Assembly (NCBI GenBank): GCA_903887275.1
Contig: CAISPD010000151.1
Coordinates: 1 to 63,616 of the forward strand
DNA from: an uncultured Mucilaginibacter sp.
Lineage (GTDB): Bacteria; Bacteroidota; Bacteroidia; Sphingobacteriales; Sphingobacteriaceae
Length of the DNA stretch: 63,616 bases
Direction: 5' to 3'
Within the stretch, counting starts at the first letter, position 1. Each line of letters begins with the position of its first letter. Under the pieces are notes generated by a model, which was not told where the DNA came from, searched no databases, and saw only the letters and a program-made list of their open reading frames with translations. The position numbers were made by a program, and so were the translations under genes. This document shows, in pieces, positions 35,991 to 45,288 of this stretch.

Positions 35991-38807
35991 ATGCCAAAAA
36001 ACACTTCCATAAAATCAGTTTTAATTATAGGTTCGGGCCCAATTATCATCGGTCAGGCGTGTGAGTTCGATTATTCAGGTTCTCAGGCTGCTTTATCGCT
36101 GAAAGAGGAAGGCATTGAAGTATCAATCATCAATAGCAATCCTGCTACGATCATGACTGACAAGGTAATTGCCGATCATGTGTACCTTTTACCGCTGGAA
36201 CCTGAAAGTATTGAGAAAATATTACAGGAACAGAAGATCGATGCCGTATTGCCAACAATGGGTGGTCAGACAGCGCTCAATCTTTGTATCAGTGTTGCCG
36301 AACGCGGCATTTGGGAAAAGTACGGCGTAAGGATCATAGGTGTTGATCTGGCAGCAATTGAAAAAACCGAAAATCGCGAAGCATTCCGCCAGTTAATGGT
36401 TGATATAGGTGTTGGAGTTGCAACCTCTAAAATAGCTAACTCTTTTCTCGAAGGAAAAGAAGCTGCCCAGGAGATCGGCTACCCACTGGTTATCCGCCCA
36501 AGCTATACATTAGGTGGTAAGGGTGCTGCCTTTGTTCATAAAAAAGAAGATTTTGACCAATCATTAAGTCGCGGCTTACAAGCCTCGCCAACCCATGAGG
36601 TTTTGGTAGAGCAAGCGGTGATCGGCTGGAAAGAATATGAATTGGAATTACTCAGGGATAGCCGCGACAATGTGATCATTATTTGTGCGATCGAGAATTT
36701 CGACCCGATGGGAATCCATACCGGCGACTCGATCACTGTAGCACCACCAATGACCCTGAGCGATCGCTGCTATCAGGATATGCGTAATCAGGCCATTAAA
36801 ATGATGCGTGCTATCGGAAACTTTGCCGGAGGTTGTAATGTGCAGTTTGCTGTAAACCCAGCCGACGAAGCGATCATAGCTATTGAAATTAACCCGCGTG
36901 TATCACGCTCATCGGCCCTGGCATCAAAAGCTACAGGATATCCTATCGCTAAGATCGCTGCCAAACTGGCCATTGGTTATAACCTTGACGAGCTGGAGAA
37001 CCAGATAACAAAAACTACCTCAGCCTACTTTGAACCAACGCTTGACTATGTTATTGTAAAAGTACCGCGCTGGAATTTTGATAAATTTAAAGGTGCCAAC
37101 AAACAACTCGGTCTTCAGATGAAATCGGTTGGTGAGGTAATGGCCATTGGCCGTAGCTTCATTGAGGCATTGCAGAAAGCGGCGCAAAGCCTTGAAATAG
37201 GACGCTGGGGACTTGGTGCCGATGGACGTCAAAGCCGCAACCTTGAAGAAATAATGAACAGCCTGGAAAACCCAAGCTGGGATCGCTTGTTTCATATTTA
37301 TGATGCTTTGAGTTTGGGTGTGCCGATAGAATCAGTACGCAAGGCAACCAAAATTGATCGTTGGTTCCTAAACCAGATACAGGAGATCGTAAATCTTGAG
37401 ATCGAATTGCGCCGATATTCGCTTAACAATATACCAACCGAATTTTTCTTTACCCTTAAACAAAAAGGCTTTTCGGATTTGCAGATAGCGCATATCATCA
37501 CCAACGTTACCGAAGAGGAAGTATACCAGCGCCGCATAAGCCTGGGGATACGCCGGGTGTACAAAATGGTTGATACCTGTGCGGCCGAATTTCCGGCGAA
37601 AACACCATACTATTACTCAACTTACGAGGGCGAGAATGAGTCGAAGGTTTCTGACCGTAAGAAAATCATCGTACTTGGTTCAGGGCCTAATCGTATCGGG
37701 CAGGGTATCGAGTTTGATTACAGCTGTGTACATGGTTTGCTGGCCGCCAAAGAATCGGGTTATGAAGCTATCATGGTCAACTGTAATCCTGAGACTGTTT
37801 CGACCGACTTTAACATGGCCGATAAGCTGTATTTTGAACCTGTTTTCTGGGAGCATGTACGGGAGATCATCGAACTTGAAAAGCCTGAAGGCGTAATTGT
37901 TCAGTTAGGTGGTCAGACTGCCCTTAAAATGGCCGAAAAGTTACACGAACACGGTATTAAGATCATCGGTACCTCGTTTGATAATATGGATATCGCCGAA
38001 GATCGTGGTCGTTTTTCCGATCTGTTGAAAGACCTGGGTATTCCTTATCCAAAATACGGTGTTGCCGAGAACGCTGAAGAGGCGATTGAAGTTGCCCACA
38101 AAGTTGGTTATCCGGTATTGGTTCGGCCAAGCTATGTTTTGGGCGGACAGGGCATGAGTATTGTCATCAATGATGAAGACCTGGAAAAAGCAGTAGTAAG
38201 TCTGTTACGTAATCTGCCTGGAAACCGGGTATTGATAGACCATTTCCTGGATAGGGCCGAAGAAGCTGAATCTGATTCGATCCACGACGGCGAAGACGTA
38301 CACATCATTGGCCTGATGGAACATATCGAACCTGCAGGTATCCATTCGGGCGACTCGAGCGCGGTATTGCCGCCGTTCAACCTGTCGGATAATGTGATCA
38401 GGCAAATGGAAGAGCATACTGAAAAGATTGCCAGGGCGCTCAATGTGCGCGGATTATTAAATATCCAGTTTGCAATTAAAGATGAAAAGGTTTACGTGAT
38501 AGAAGCTAACCCGCGTGCATCACGTACCGTACCTTTTATTGCTAAAGCCTATGATGTACCATATATCAATATTGCCGCTAAAGTGATGCTGGGAGCAAAT
38601 AAGTTGAAAGACTTTAAGATAGAGCGCAAGCTTAAAGGCTTTGCGATCAAAGAACCGGTATTTTCTTTCGATAAATTCCCTGAAGTTAACAAGGAACTTG
38701 GTCCCGAGATGAAATCGACAGGTGAAGCAATACGCTTTATCCCCGATCTGGAGGATCCTTACTTCAGGCACTTGTATAAGGAAAAGTCAATGTACCTGAG
38801 CAAATAG
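35991..38807 (+). CDS. carB: carbamoyl-phosphate synthase large subunit
   Basis: Synthesises carbamoyl phosphate from bicarbonate, ammonia delivered by CarA and two ATP, for arginine and pyrimidine synthesis. Two homologous ATP-grasp halves are visible: the first begins VLIIGSGPIIIGQACEFDYS near residue 10, the second IIVLGSGPNRIGQGIEFDYS near residue 560. The protein is 938 residues, about 135 shorter than the E. coli enzyme, and stops where the C-terminal MGS-like allosteric domain would start, so IMP/UMP/ornithine control through that domain is absent. carA is not in the window. Confidence 0.97.
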   Translation: MPKNTSIKSVLIIGSGPIIIGQACEFDYSGSQAALSLKEEGIEVSIINSNPATIMTDKVIADHVYLLPLEPESIEKILQEQKIDAVLPTMGGQTALNLCISVAERGIWEKYGVRIIGVDLAAIEKTENREAFRQLMVDIGVGVATSKIANSFLEGKEAAQEIGYPLVIRPSYTLGGKGAAFVHKKEDFDQSLSRGLQASPTHEVLVEQAVIGWKEYELELLRDSRDNVIIICAIENFDPMGIHTGDSITVAPPMTLSDRCYQDMRNQAIKMMRAIGNFAGGCNVQFAVNPADEAIIAIEINPRVSRSSALASKATGYPIAKIAAKLAIGYNLDELENQITKTTSAYFEPTLDYVIVKVPRWNFDKFKGANKQLGLQMKSVGEVMAIGRSFIEALQKAAQSLEIGRWGLGADGRQSRNLEEIMNSLENPSWDRLFHIYDALSLGVPIESVRKATKIDRWFLNQIQEIVNLEIELRRYSLNNIPTEFFFTLKQKGFSDLQIAHIITNVTEEEVYQRRISLGIRRVYKMVDTCAAEFPAKTPYYYSTYEGENESKVSDRKKIIVLGSGPNRIGQGIEFDYSCVHGLLAAKESGYEAIMVNCNPETVSTDFNMADKLYFEPVFWEHVREIIELEKPEGVIVQLGGQTALKMAEKLHEHGIKIIGTSFDNMDIAEDRGRFSDLLKDLGIPYPKYGVAENAEEAIEVAHKVGYPVLVRPSYVLGGQGMSIVINDEDLEKAVVSLLRNLPGNRVLIDHFLDRAEEAESDSIHDGEDVHIIGLMEHIEPAGIHSGDSSAVLPPFNLSDNVIRQMEEHTEKIARALNVRGLLNIQFAIKDEKVYVIEANPRASRTVPFIAKAYDVPYINIAAKVMLGANKLKDFKIERKLKGFAIKEPVFSFDKFPEVNKELGPEMKSTGEAIRFIPDLEDPYFRHLYKEKSMYLSK

Positions 38808-38821
38808 GTTCAGCAAGACAT

Positions 38822-38850
38822 AAAGGTGAAAGGGGACTTTCGCCTTTTTT
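38822..38850 (+). terminator. terminator of carB
   Basis: AAAGGTGAAAG and CTTTCGCCTTT pair (one G-T) around a 4-nt loop and run into six T at 38845-38850. It lies 15 bp after the carB stop. The rest of the 38808-39102 spacer shows only a candidate promoter for the next gene. Confidence 0.75.
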
Positions 38851-39044
38851 GTTCGCCCCGCCTGCTCTGAAAATATTCCCGGCAATAATAAAACGGCAGT
38901 ATTTATCGTATAATAAAAGCAAATAGGTACACGGATAAGGCGATTCAATCGCCCTGATCCAATTGTTAATATTTGTTAAATGAATTGAGTAAACAACAAT
39001 TTTAAACTAGTATTGAAATCTGTAAGTTTTTGCCCCGATTTGGT

Positions 39045-39052
39045 TAAGTTTG
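39045..39052 (+). promoter_or_regulatory. candidate -7 box of the NHL-lipoprotein gene
   Basis: TAAGTTTG matches TAnnTTTG exactly, 50 bp upstream of the ATG at 39103. The -33 element is unclear. Confidence 0.35.
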
Positions 39053-39102
39053 CGGAACTTATATTGACGAATGAAGCTTGTGAAGCTAAAATTAATTGCT
39101 AA

Positions 39103-40497
39103 ATGAAAAAACACTTACTGTCGACTATATTTCTGTTATCTATTTTTATTATCATAGGCGGAAGCGGATGCAAAAAAAGCACTACTGATACCAGCTTACC
39201 TACATTAACTACACAGAATGTGATGCTTGATGTAACTTCAACTTCTGCCCAAAGCGGGGGTACAATTACTTCAGCCGGGGGTTCGGGAGTACTTGCCAAT
39301 GGTGTAGTTTATAGTACAAGCAATCATTTGCCAACTTTAGCTGATACAAAAGTAGTAGCTGCCATAACCACATACACCTACTCGTTTACAGCAAATTTAA
39401 CCGGCCTTACGCCCAATACAACTTATTATTTACGTGCATATGCCAGTAATCAATACGGCACAGCTTACGGTGCTGTAATAAGCTTTACCACCAGTGCTAC
39501 ACTTGCATCAGTTACTGGTGTTGTAACTACATTTGCTGGAAGCGGTAACCCGGGATTCCTTGACGGTATCGGAACTGGTGCTTGGTTCAACAATCCGGGT
39601 GGTCTGGCTACTGATGCGCAGGGTAATGTTTATATATCGGACACATTCAATAACAGTATCCGCAAAATGACACCGGATGGTACAGTTACTACTATATCCG
39701 GTAATGGTACCGCAGGCTATATTGACGGACCCGCTGCTAACGCAGAGTTTTTTGCTCCCGCCGGTCTTACACTGGACAAAAGCGGTAATATTTATGTGGC
39801 CGATTTTGGAAATAACGTTATCCGCAAAATTTCGGCTGATGGTTTAACCGTTAGCACATTTGCGGGAAATGGTTATCCAGCTTTTGCAGATGGCGCTGCG
39901 GCAAAAGTAGCGGCTTTTAACGGTCCTTCTGGGGTTGCCTTTGACTCAAAAGGGAGCCTTTTTGTTGTGGATCAAAACAATAACATGATTCGTAAGATAT
40001 CTTCGGCCAGCGTTAGTCTGGTGGCGGGGGTTCGCGCTGGTGGTTATATCAATACCACAGTAGATAGTGCCACGGGTTTTTGGGGCGCATTTAAACATCC
40101 GGTTAGTATCGTTATTGACGCAAACGACAATCTTTATATATCTGATCTCAAAAACAGCGCTATCCGGCAAATTACACCTGCTGGTGTAATATCAACAGTG
40201 GCCGGTGGTCCGGGGCAATCAACGCTGGTTGGTTTAGCTTCTGGTTTATGTATTGATAAGGTTGGCAATATTTTTATGACCGATGAATCGGGCCGGGTGA
40301 TTGAATTAACTGCGGGTCGTTCTTTGTACGATCTGGCCGGGACATCTGGTGTCAGCGGGTATGCCGATGGAGCAGGTACCGCTGCACAGTTTAGCCAACC
40401 CCAGGGTATTGCAGTAGATGGCAATGGTAATATTTATGTAGCCGACTACAACAATCACAGGATACGTAAGGTAGTGGTAACCGCGGTCAATAACTAG
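39103..40497 (+). CDS. NHL-repeat lipoprotein with N-terminal fibronectin-like domain
   Basis: A 464-residue predicted surface or periplasmic lipoprotein: signal with lipobox GSGC and Cys23, a fibronectin-III-like domain (about 35-130, ending NTTYYLRAYASNQYG), then about five NHL blades (NPGGLATDAQGNVYISD type, about 150-464) forming a beta-propeller. NHL propellers bind proteins or carbohydrates and no enzymatic motif is apparent. Only 3 bp separate its stop from that of convergent radA, and no terminator is visible between them. Confidence 0.88.
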   Translation: MKKHLLSTIFLLSIFIIIGGSGCKKSTTDTSLPTLTTQNVMLDVTSTSAQSGGTITSAGGSGVLANGVVYSTSNHLPTLADTKVVAAITTYTYSFTANLTGLTPNTTYYLRAYASNQYGTAYGAVISFTTSATLASVTGVVTTFAGSGNPGFLDGIGTGAWFNNPGGLATDAQGNVYISDTFNNSIRKMTPDGTVTTISGNGTAGYIDGPAANAEFFAPAGLTLDKSGNIYVADFGNNVIRKISADGLTVSTFAGNGYPAFADGAAAKVAAFNGPSGVAFDSKGSLFVVDQNNNMIRKISSASVSLVAGVRAGGYINTTVDSATGFWGAFKHPVSIVIDANDNLYISDLKNSAIRQITPAGVISTVAGGPGQSTLVGLASGLCIDKVGNIFMTDESGRVIELTAGRSLYDLAGTSGVSGYADGAGTAAQFSQPQGIAVDGNGNIYVADYNNHRIRKVVVTAVNN

Positions 40498-40500
40498 GTT

Positions 40501-41946
40501 TTATCCAAAAAGGGCACTCAGCACTTCTTCTATACTGCCTACCGTTCTAACCTCAATTTTAAAACGGGTCAGGTCTATACGTTTTTTATTTTGGCCGCCT
40601 GATTCAAGGTTATATTTTGAAATAAAGATCTGTTCGAATCCAAGTTTTTGAGCCTCAGCTATGCGCTGCTCTATCCTGTTTACGGCCCTGACCTCGCCCG
40701 ATAAACCTATTTCTCCTGCAAAACAGGTTTTAATGGGTACCGGTATATCTTCATGAGATGAAATAATGGCTGCTGCCAGTCCCAGGTCAATTGCAGGGTC
40801 TTCAACACTGATACCACCTGTTATATTTAAAAAAACGTCTTTAGCACCTAACTTGAAACCGCAGCGCTTCTCGAGCACGGCCAGCAGCATGTTCATTCTT
40901 TTGGTATCAAAGCCTGTAGCGGTTCGCTGGGGCGTGCCATAAGGCGACGTGCTCACCAAAGCCTGGGTTTCTATCAGCATCGGCCTGAGGCCTTCTAATG
41001 TGGTCGAAATAGTTATACCACTTAAGGGTTCATCGCGTTGTGATAACAATATTTCAGATGGATTTGAAACTTCGCGAAGTCCCTCACCCATCATTTCGTA
41101 AATACCCAATTCCGAAGCAGAGCCAAAGCGGTTTTTGATGCAACGCAAAATGCGGTACACATGGTGTCTGTCGCCTTCAAATTGTAAAACGGTATCCACC
41201 ATATGCTCCAGTATCTTCGGACCGGCGATCATGCCGTCTTTGGTGATATGGCCGATCAAAAATACCGGCGTACCCGATTCCTTGGCGAAGCGTAACAGTT
41301 CTGCCGTACATTCCCTTACCTGCGAAACACTGCCGGGTGTTGATTCAATATGTGCAGAATAAAGCGTTTGAATCGAATCGATCACCACCATATCCGGTTC
41401 CAGTATCTCGATCTGTTTGAAAATGTTTTGGGTTGAAGTTTCGGTTAAAATGTAACAATCGCTGCCGATTGCCGAGTGCGGAGTGTCGATTGCGGAATTT
41501 GAATTTAGGAGTTTTATCGGGGCAAGTCGCTCTGCTCTCATTTTAATTTGACGGTCGCTTTCTTCGCCTGATACATAAAGCACCTTCAATGCAGGCATAT
41601 TGAGCGCCAGTTGCAGCATCAGGGTCGACTTGCCAATTCCCGGTTCCCCACCGATCAGCACCAGCGAACCGGCCACGATGCCTCCACCTAATACCCGGTT
41701 AAATTCGTTATCAGGCGTTAGCGTCCGTTGTTCCTCTGCAAAACTGATCTCGGATACCTGAACCGGTTTATTAGCGCGCTGCGATGAACTTGAAGTGGCT
41801 TTCCAGTTGGGAATGGCGGTGTTCTGCTTCTCGATCACTTCTTCGGCAAAAGTGTTCCATTGCTGGCAGGAAGGGCATTTGCCCAGCCATTTTGCAGACT
41901 TAAAGCCACAGCTCTGGCAGAAATAAGCAACTTTAGTTTTGGCCAT
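40501..41946 (-). CDS. radA: DNA repair protein RadA
   Basis: RecA-like branch-migration helicase helping recombination intermediates mature. From the ATG at 41946 (481 residues) it has the C4 zinc finger Cys10/Cys13/Cys24/Cys27, Walker A GGEPGIGKST at 99-108, the RadA-specific KNRFG motif and a C-terminal Lon-like domain with VEDPAIDLGLAAAI. An earlier ATG would add 12 residues before the zinc finger and is unlikely. Odd feature: residues about 145-161 (LLNSNSAIDTPHSAIGS) interrupt the usual short link between MRAERL and CYILTETS. The DNA there (about 41463-41513) resembles the intergenic degenerate repeats of this genome. Confidence 0.95.
   Translation of the reverse strand: MAKTKVAYFCQSCGFKSAKWLGKCPSCQQWNTFAEEVIEKQNTAIPNWKATSSSSQRANKPVQVSEISFAEEQRTLTPDNEFNRVLGGGIVAGSLVLIGGEPGIGKSTLMLQLALNMPALKVLYVSGEESDRQIKMRAERLAPIKLLNSNSAIDTPHSAIGSDCYILTETSTQNIFKQIEILEPDMVVIDSIQTLYSAHIESTPGSVSQVRECTAELLRFAKESGTPVFLIGHITKDGMIAGPKILEHMVDTVLQFEGDRHHVYRILRCIKNRFGSASELGIYEMMGEGLREVSNPSEILLSQRDEPLSGITISTTLEGLRPMLIETQALVSTSPYGTPQRTATGFDTKRMNMLLAVLEKRCGFKLGAKDVFLNITGGISVEDPAIDLGLAAAIISSHEDIPVPIKTCFAGEIGLSGEVRAVNRIEQRIAEAQKLGFEQIFISKYNLESGGQNKKRIDLTRFKIEVRTVGSIEEVLSALFG
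41463..41513. repeat. degenerate word array inside radA (in frame)
   Basis: Words TGCGGAGT (41477-41484) and GTCGATTGCGGAA (41485-41497) closely match TGCGGAGT and GTCAATTGCGAAG of the intergenic array at 27165-27192. Here they lie within the radA coding region and encode about 17 extra residues without breaking the frame. Confidence 0.5.
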
Positions 41947-42081
41947 AAGAGGATATGCGAATATATTGGTAAATATAGACAATTGAACCTATCAATACTA
42001 AAAAAATTAGTAAAAGATTTGTCTAAAGCAATTGTAATAGTTGCTTGCGTTTGACTTAATACCAGGAAGAAACTTTTGTAT

Positions 42082-43632
42082 CTACAACTTGATCTCCTCA
42101 TCCTTCGATGAGAAAAAGTGAAACTCGGTGATCTGGTAAGCGGGGTTGCTTTTCACCTTGATACGCTGGCCGTATTTGAAATACCATTTCCATTGGCGGT
42201 TGAACAGGCCCTGTTTGATATAAGCTTCGATATAAGGATGCACCACCAGCGTAATGTTCTTTTCGTTTTGTTCTACCAGGATATAGTTAAAATTATTTTC
42301 GATATCGTCTATCAGTAATATCGTTGGGCGAATAGTGCCGGTACCATGGCAGGTAGGACAAACTTCGGTTGTAACGATATTCATTTCGGGGCGCACACGC
42401 TGGCGGGTGATCTGCACCAATCCGAATTTACTTGGCGGCAGAATCGTGTGCTTGGCTCTGTCGTGTGCCATTTCTGCACGCAGGTAATCAAACAACTCCT
42501 TGCGGTTATTCGGTTTATGCATGTCGATAAAATCGATCACCACAATACCACCCATATCACGCAGGCGAAGCTGGCGGGCAATTTCGCGCGCTGCTTCTTT
42601 ATTCACCTGGAAGGCATTCTCTTCCTGATTTTCTTTACTGGCCGTACGGTTACCACTGTTTACGTCGATAACGTGCAGTGCCTCGGTATGTTCAATAACC
42701 AGGTAGGCACCGCCGGCAAGGTTTACTGTTTTACCGAATGCACCTTTGATCTGCTTATCGATACCGTAATACTCAAAAATAGGCTCTTTGTGCTTATGCA
42801 GGCGAACGATATTTTCGAGGTCGGGTGATATCTGATGCACATAAGTGCGGATCTCCTCGAATATCGCATTATCATTTACATAGATATGCTGAAAATCAGG
42901 ATTCAGGATATCCCGTAGCAGGGTTGATGTACGGTCAATTTCTCCCAGAGCCTTTTTTGCAGGGTCAACTGTGGGCAGGCGGGTAACAAAAGTTTCCCAT
43001 TTTGAAATCAGATCGCGCAGGTCGGCCTGCATTTCGGTTACACCCTTACCTTCAGAAACTGTACGTATAATAACGCCAAAGTTTTTGGGTTTTATGCTTT
43101 CGATGATCTTGCGCAGGCGGTTGCGTTCGGTATTACTTTTTATCTTTTTCGAAATGGAGATGGTTTCCGAAAAGGGCACCAATACCACATACCGGCCCGC
43201 GATCGATAGATCGGAGCTCAGGCGGGGACCTTTGGTTGAAATAGGCTCCTTGGCTATCTGAACGGGTATCAACTGACCTTTGGTAAATACCTCAGATATT
43301 TTACCCGATTTATTGATATCCTGTTCGGCCTTAAAATTATCAAGCAACTTTGATTGATAGCCACCGCTGCGCACCAGCTTGGTCAGCTTTACCAGGCTTT
43401 GAACCTGCGGGCCGAGATCAAGATAGTGCAAAAAGGCATCCTTCTCGTAGCCTACGTCAACAAAAGCAGCGTTTAACCCGGGCATAATCTTTTTGATCTT
43501 ACCCAGATATATATCACCAACAGTATAATTGTTGGTGACCTGCTCTTTATGAAGTTCTACAAGTTGTTTGTCCTGTAATAACGCAATGGTAGCCCCATTC
43601 GGGGTTGAATCGATAATTAATTCTTTTATCAA
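42082..43632 (-). CDS. rng: ribonuclease E/G family endoribonuclease
   Basis: Endonuclease for rRNA maturation and mRNA decay. The 516 residues fit RNase G or minimal RNase E without the long degradosome scaffold. An S1 RNA-binding domain (about 35-125, with IYLGKIKKIMPGLNAAFVDVG) is followed by the 5'-sensor/RNase H region and the metal-binding DNase-I-like core (VIDVNSGNRT about 326-335, VVIDFIDM about 368-375). The zinc-link motif CPTCHGTG lies near 427-434. The HU, TPR and basic mini-protein genes lie upstream on the same strand. Confidence 0.94.
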   Translation of the reverse strand: MIKELIIDSTPNGATIALLQDKQLVELHKEQVTNNYTVGDIYLGKIKKIMPGLNAAFVDVGYEKDAFLHYLDLGPQVQSLVKLTKLVRSGGYQSKLLDNFKAEQDINKSGKISEVFTKGQLIPVQIAKEPISTKGPRLSSDLSIAGRYVVLVPFSETISISKKIKSNTERNRLRKIIESIKPKNFGVIIRTVSEGKGVTEMQADLRDLISKWETFVTRLPTVDPAKKALGEIDRTSTLLRDILNPDFQHIYVNDNAIFEEIRTYVHQISPDLENIVRLHKHKEPIFEYYGIDKQIKGAFGKTVNLAGGAYLVIEHTEALHVIDVNSGNRTASKENQEENAFQVNKEAAREIARQLRLRDMGGIVVIDFIDMHKPNNRKELFDYLRAEMAHDRAKHTILPPSKFGLVQITRQRVRPEMNIVTTEVCPTCHGTGTIRPTILLIDDIENNFNYILVEQNEKNITLVVHPYIEAYIKQGLFNRQWKWYFKYGQRIKVKSNPAYQITEFHFFSSKDEEIKL

Positions 43633-43706
43633 CTGCTACTCCATTTCTATAAGCAGCACCTGAGTGCCGCCCATTATGTGGTAAAACAATATAAGATATA
43701 GTAGAA

Positions 43707-43798
43707 AGTTGATCGGGTTGGATTAATTTGATCAAGTTCAAACAATCCGGATAAAAAATAACCAAATCAACTTGATCAACCACTTAACGCAATCAACT
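43707..43798. repeat. degenerate inverted word array (locus 5)
   Basis: The left block 43707-43738 (GTTGATCGGG, TTGATCAAGTT) and right block 43759-43798 (AACTTGATCAA, CAATCAAC) are mirror arrays with an exact 11-bp inverted pair at 43728-43738 and 43769-43779. It lies between the basic mini-protein and rng genes and could modulate expression inside that gene group. Confidence 0.55.
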
Positions 43799-43803
43799 AC
43801 TTA

Positions 43804-43893
43804 CTATTTCTTCTTGTGCCTGTTTTTTCTCAAACGTTTTTTACGTTTGTGGGTAGCCATTTTGTGACGTTTTCTTTTTTTACCGCTTGGCAT
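43804..43893 (-). CDS. 29-residue basic protein, AURKAIP1/COX24-domain type
   Basis: ATG at 43893 encodes MPSGKKRKRHKMATHKRK followed by KRLRKNRHKKK, then TAG; 20 of 29 residues are Lys, Arg or His. This composition and the KRKRHKMATHKRKKRLRKNRHK core match the tiny Bacteroidota proteins annotated as AURKAIP1/COX24 domain-containing, related to mitochondrial small-subunit proteins, so a ribosome-associated role is likely. It sits between TPR and rng genes, 26 bp after the TPR stop. Confidence 0.8.
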   Translation of the reverse strand: MPSGKKRKRHKMATHKRKKRLRKNRHKKK

Positions 43894-43919
43894 AGTAATA
43901 ATTTTTAAATGTTAGAATT

Positions 43920-44804
43920 TTAATTTTTCAGTTCCTTTATATACTGATCGATCTTTTGATCGACCACAGGGTCGACGATCATTTGCCTGCATTTCTGATA
44001 AGCTTCGATCGCTTCTTTTTTCTGTCCTAATTGCTTATAGCTTTCGGCCAGAAAAAAATAAGGCTCTACCAAATCCTCTTTTGGAGCATTTGCTATCGCT
44101 GTTTTAAGCCTGTTAATGGCTTTGTCATATTGTTTAGACTGAATTGCAAACAGTCCAAGGTTTAAATTGGCCTTAAAATTATTAGGCTCTTTTTTTACTA
44201 CATCCAGCAGTAACATGATGCCCTGCATCGGCGAACCCCCATCCGGATCGGCAATACCTGAAGCCGTTTGGTTTACATAAGCTACTCCCAAACCTGTTTT
44301 CGCTTCCAGGTTATCGGGCTTCAATTTTGTAGCATTTTTAAATGCCTCTATGGCATTGGCTATATAGGCAGGTTGTATAGCTGTATCCTGTGTAGCTTTG
44401 TAAGCGTCGTTAAAATGGTTACCGGCATTCATCCAATCGTCATAACTGTTGTCGGCGCGAGCGGCTGCCAGGTAATAAAAAGCTGAGGGGCCGGGTTGGT
44501 TATCGTCGTCCCATTGCTTTGCCAGTTTTTTCTGTATTTCCAGTTTTTCAGCAGCCGATGAGGCGCTTTTCAACTGGCCCTCAAGGTCGTTAATAGTTGC
44601 TGCTAGGGCAGCACCTATTGCGGCTTTTGCGGGGATTGATACCTGCTCCACCGTTACTTTTGAAGTTGTACGGTTTGCACCTGCTGCTACCCCCGAAGTT
44701 TGTTTGCCTTTTGTAGTTTTAGTTAGTCCTTTCACAGGCTGGAAATACAAATAACCGGATATAACAACAACGATTGCTACTACGACTATCTGTTTTCCGT
44801 TCAT
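43920..44804 (-). CDS. TPR-repeat membrane-anchored protein
   Basis: A 294-residue protein with an N-terminal membrane helix (about 5-22), a Thr/Ser/Lys-rich linker, a coiled-coil stretch (about 65-95) and at least four tetratricopeptide repeats (about 105-290; for example AIEAFKNATKLKPDNLEAKTG). It probably scaffolds protein complexes at the periplasmic face of the inner membrane. It starts 12 bp after the HU stop and so is likely in one transcript with HU. Specific partners unknown. Confidence 0.85.
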   Translation of the reverse strand: MNGKQIVVVAIVVVISGYLYFQPVKGLTKTTKGKQTSGVAAGANRTTSKVTVEQVSIPAKAAIGAALAATINDLEGQLKSASSAAEKLEIQKKLAKQWDDDNQPGPSAFYYLAAARADNSYDDWMNAGNHFNDAYKATQDTAIQPAYIANAIEAFKNATKLKPDNLEAKTGLGVAYVNQTASGIADPDGGSPMQGIMLLLDVVKKEPNNFKANLNLGLFAIQSKQYDKAINRLKTAIANAPKEDLVEPYFFLAESYKQLGQKKEAIEAYQKCRQMIVDPVVDQKIDQYIKELKN

Positions 44805-44816
44805 GCCTGAAAAAAA

Positions 44817-45113
44817 TTACTTAGATGCTTTTTTGTTGCCTGATTTTACCTTGTCAACAAAGGTTTTAGCAGGTTTGAAGCTGGGAACAAAATGCTCAGG
44901 AATAATTATAGCCGTATTTTTTGAAATGTTACGAGCAGTTTTTTTAGCTCTCTTTTTTACAACGAAGCTGCCGAAGCCTCTTACATAAACGTTTTCGCCG
45001 CTAACCATTGACGACTTAACTACTTTGAAGAACGCCTCTACAGTTTCCTGAACGTCAACCTTCTCGATACCTGTTTTAGATGAGATCTCAGCTATAATTT
45101 CTGCCTTAGTCAT
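44817..45113 (-). CDS. HU-family DNA-binding protein
   Basis: A 98-residue histone-like protein that bends DNA and organises the nucleoid. The conserved GFGSF turn (VRGFGSFVVKKRAKKTARN) and the beta-arm region (KNTAIIIPEHFVPSFKPAK) are present, where the IIIPEHFVPSF form is common in Bacteroidota. It is the first gene of HU-TPR-mini-protein-rng and diverges from mutY. Confidence 0.95.
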   Translation of the reverse strand: MTKAEIIAEISSKTGIEKVDVQETVEAFFKVVKSSMVSGENVYVRGFGSFVVKKRAKKTARNISKNTAIIIPEHFVPSFKPAKTFVDKVKSGNKKASK

Positions 45114-45164
45114 ATCAGATTTTCTTTTTATAAAATTTGTAAATACTTAACTGTTTTGGGGTTG

Positions 45165-45172
45165 CAAAAGTA
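45165..45172 (-). promoter_or_regulatory. candidate -7 box of the HU operon
   Basis: Minus-strand TACTTTTG is an exact TAnnTTTG match about 52 bp upstream of the HU start codon. A well-placed -33 TTG is not evident. Confidence 0.4.
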
Positions 45173-45288
45173 TTGGTTTATTAGCAATTATTGAAATAAA
45201 TAATGGATTTTTTTTGCTGTAATAGCAATTTAAACGTTATCGATACATTTCTTAGTATAATTGATTGTCACGAAGTTACATTTGAGGA

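Noticed and set aside
36536-38771. Several 60-100 codon minus-strand frames inside carB
   Set aside because: All lie antisense to a strongly conserved gene and show no independent family features.
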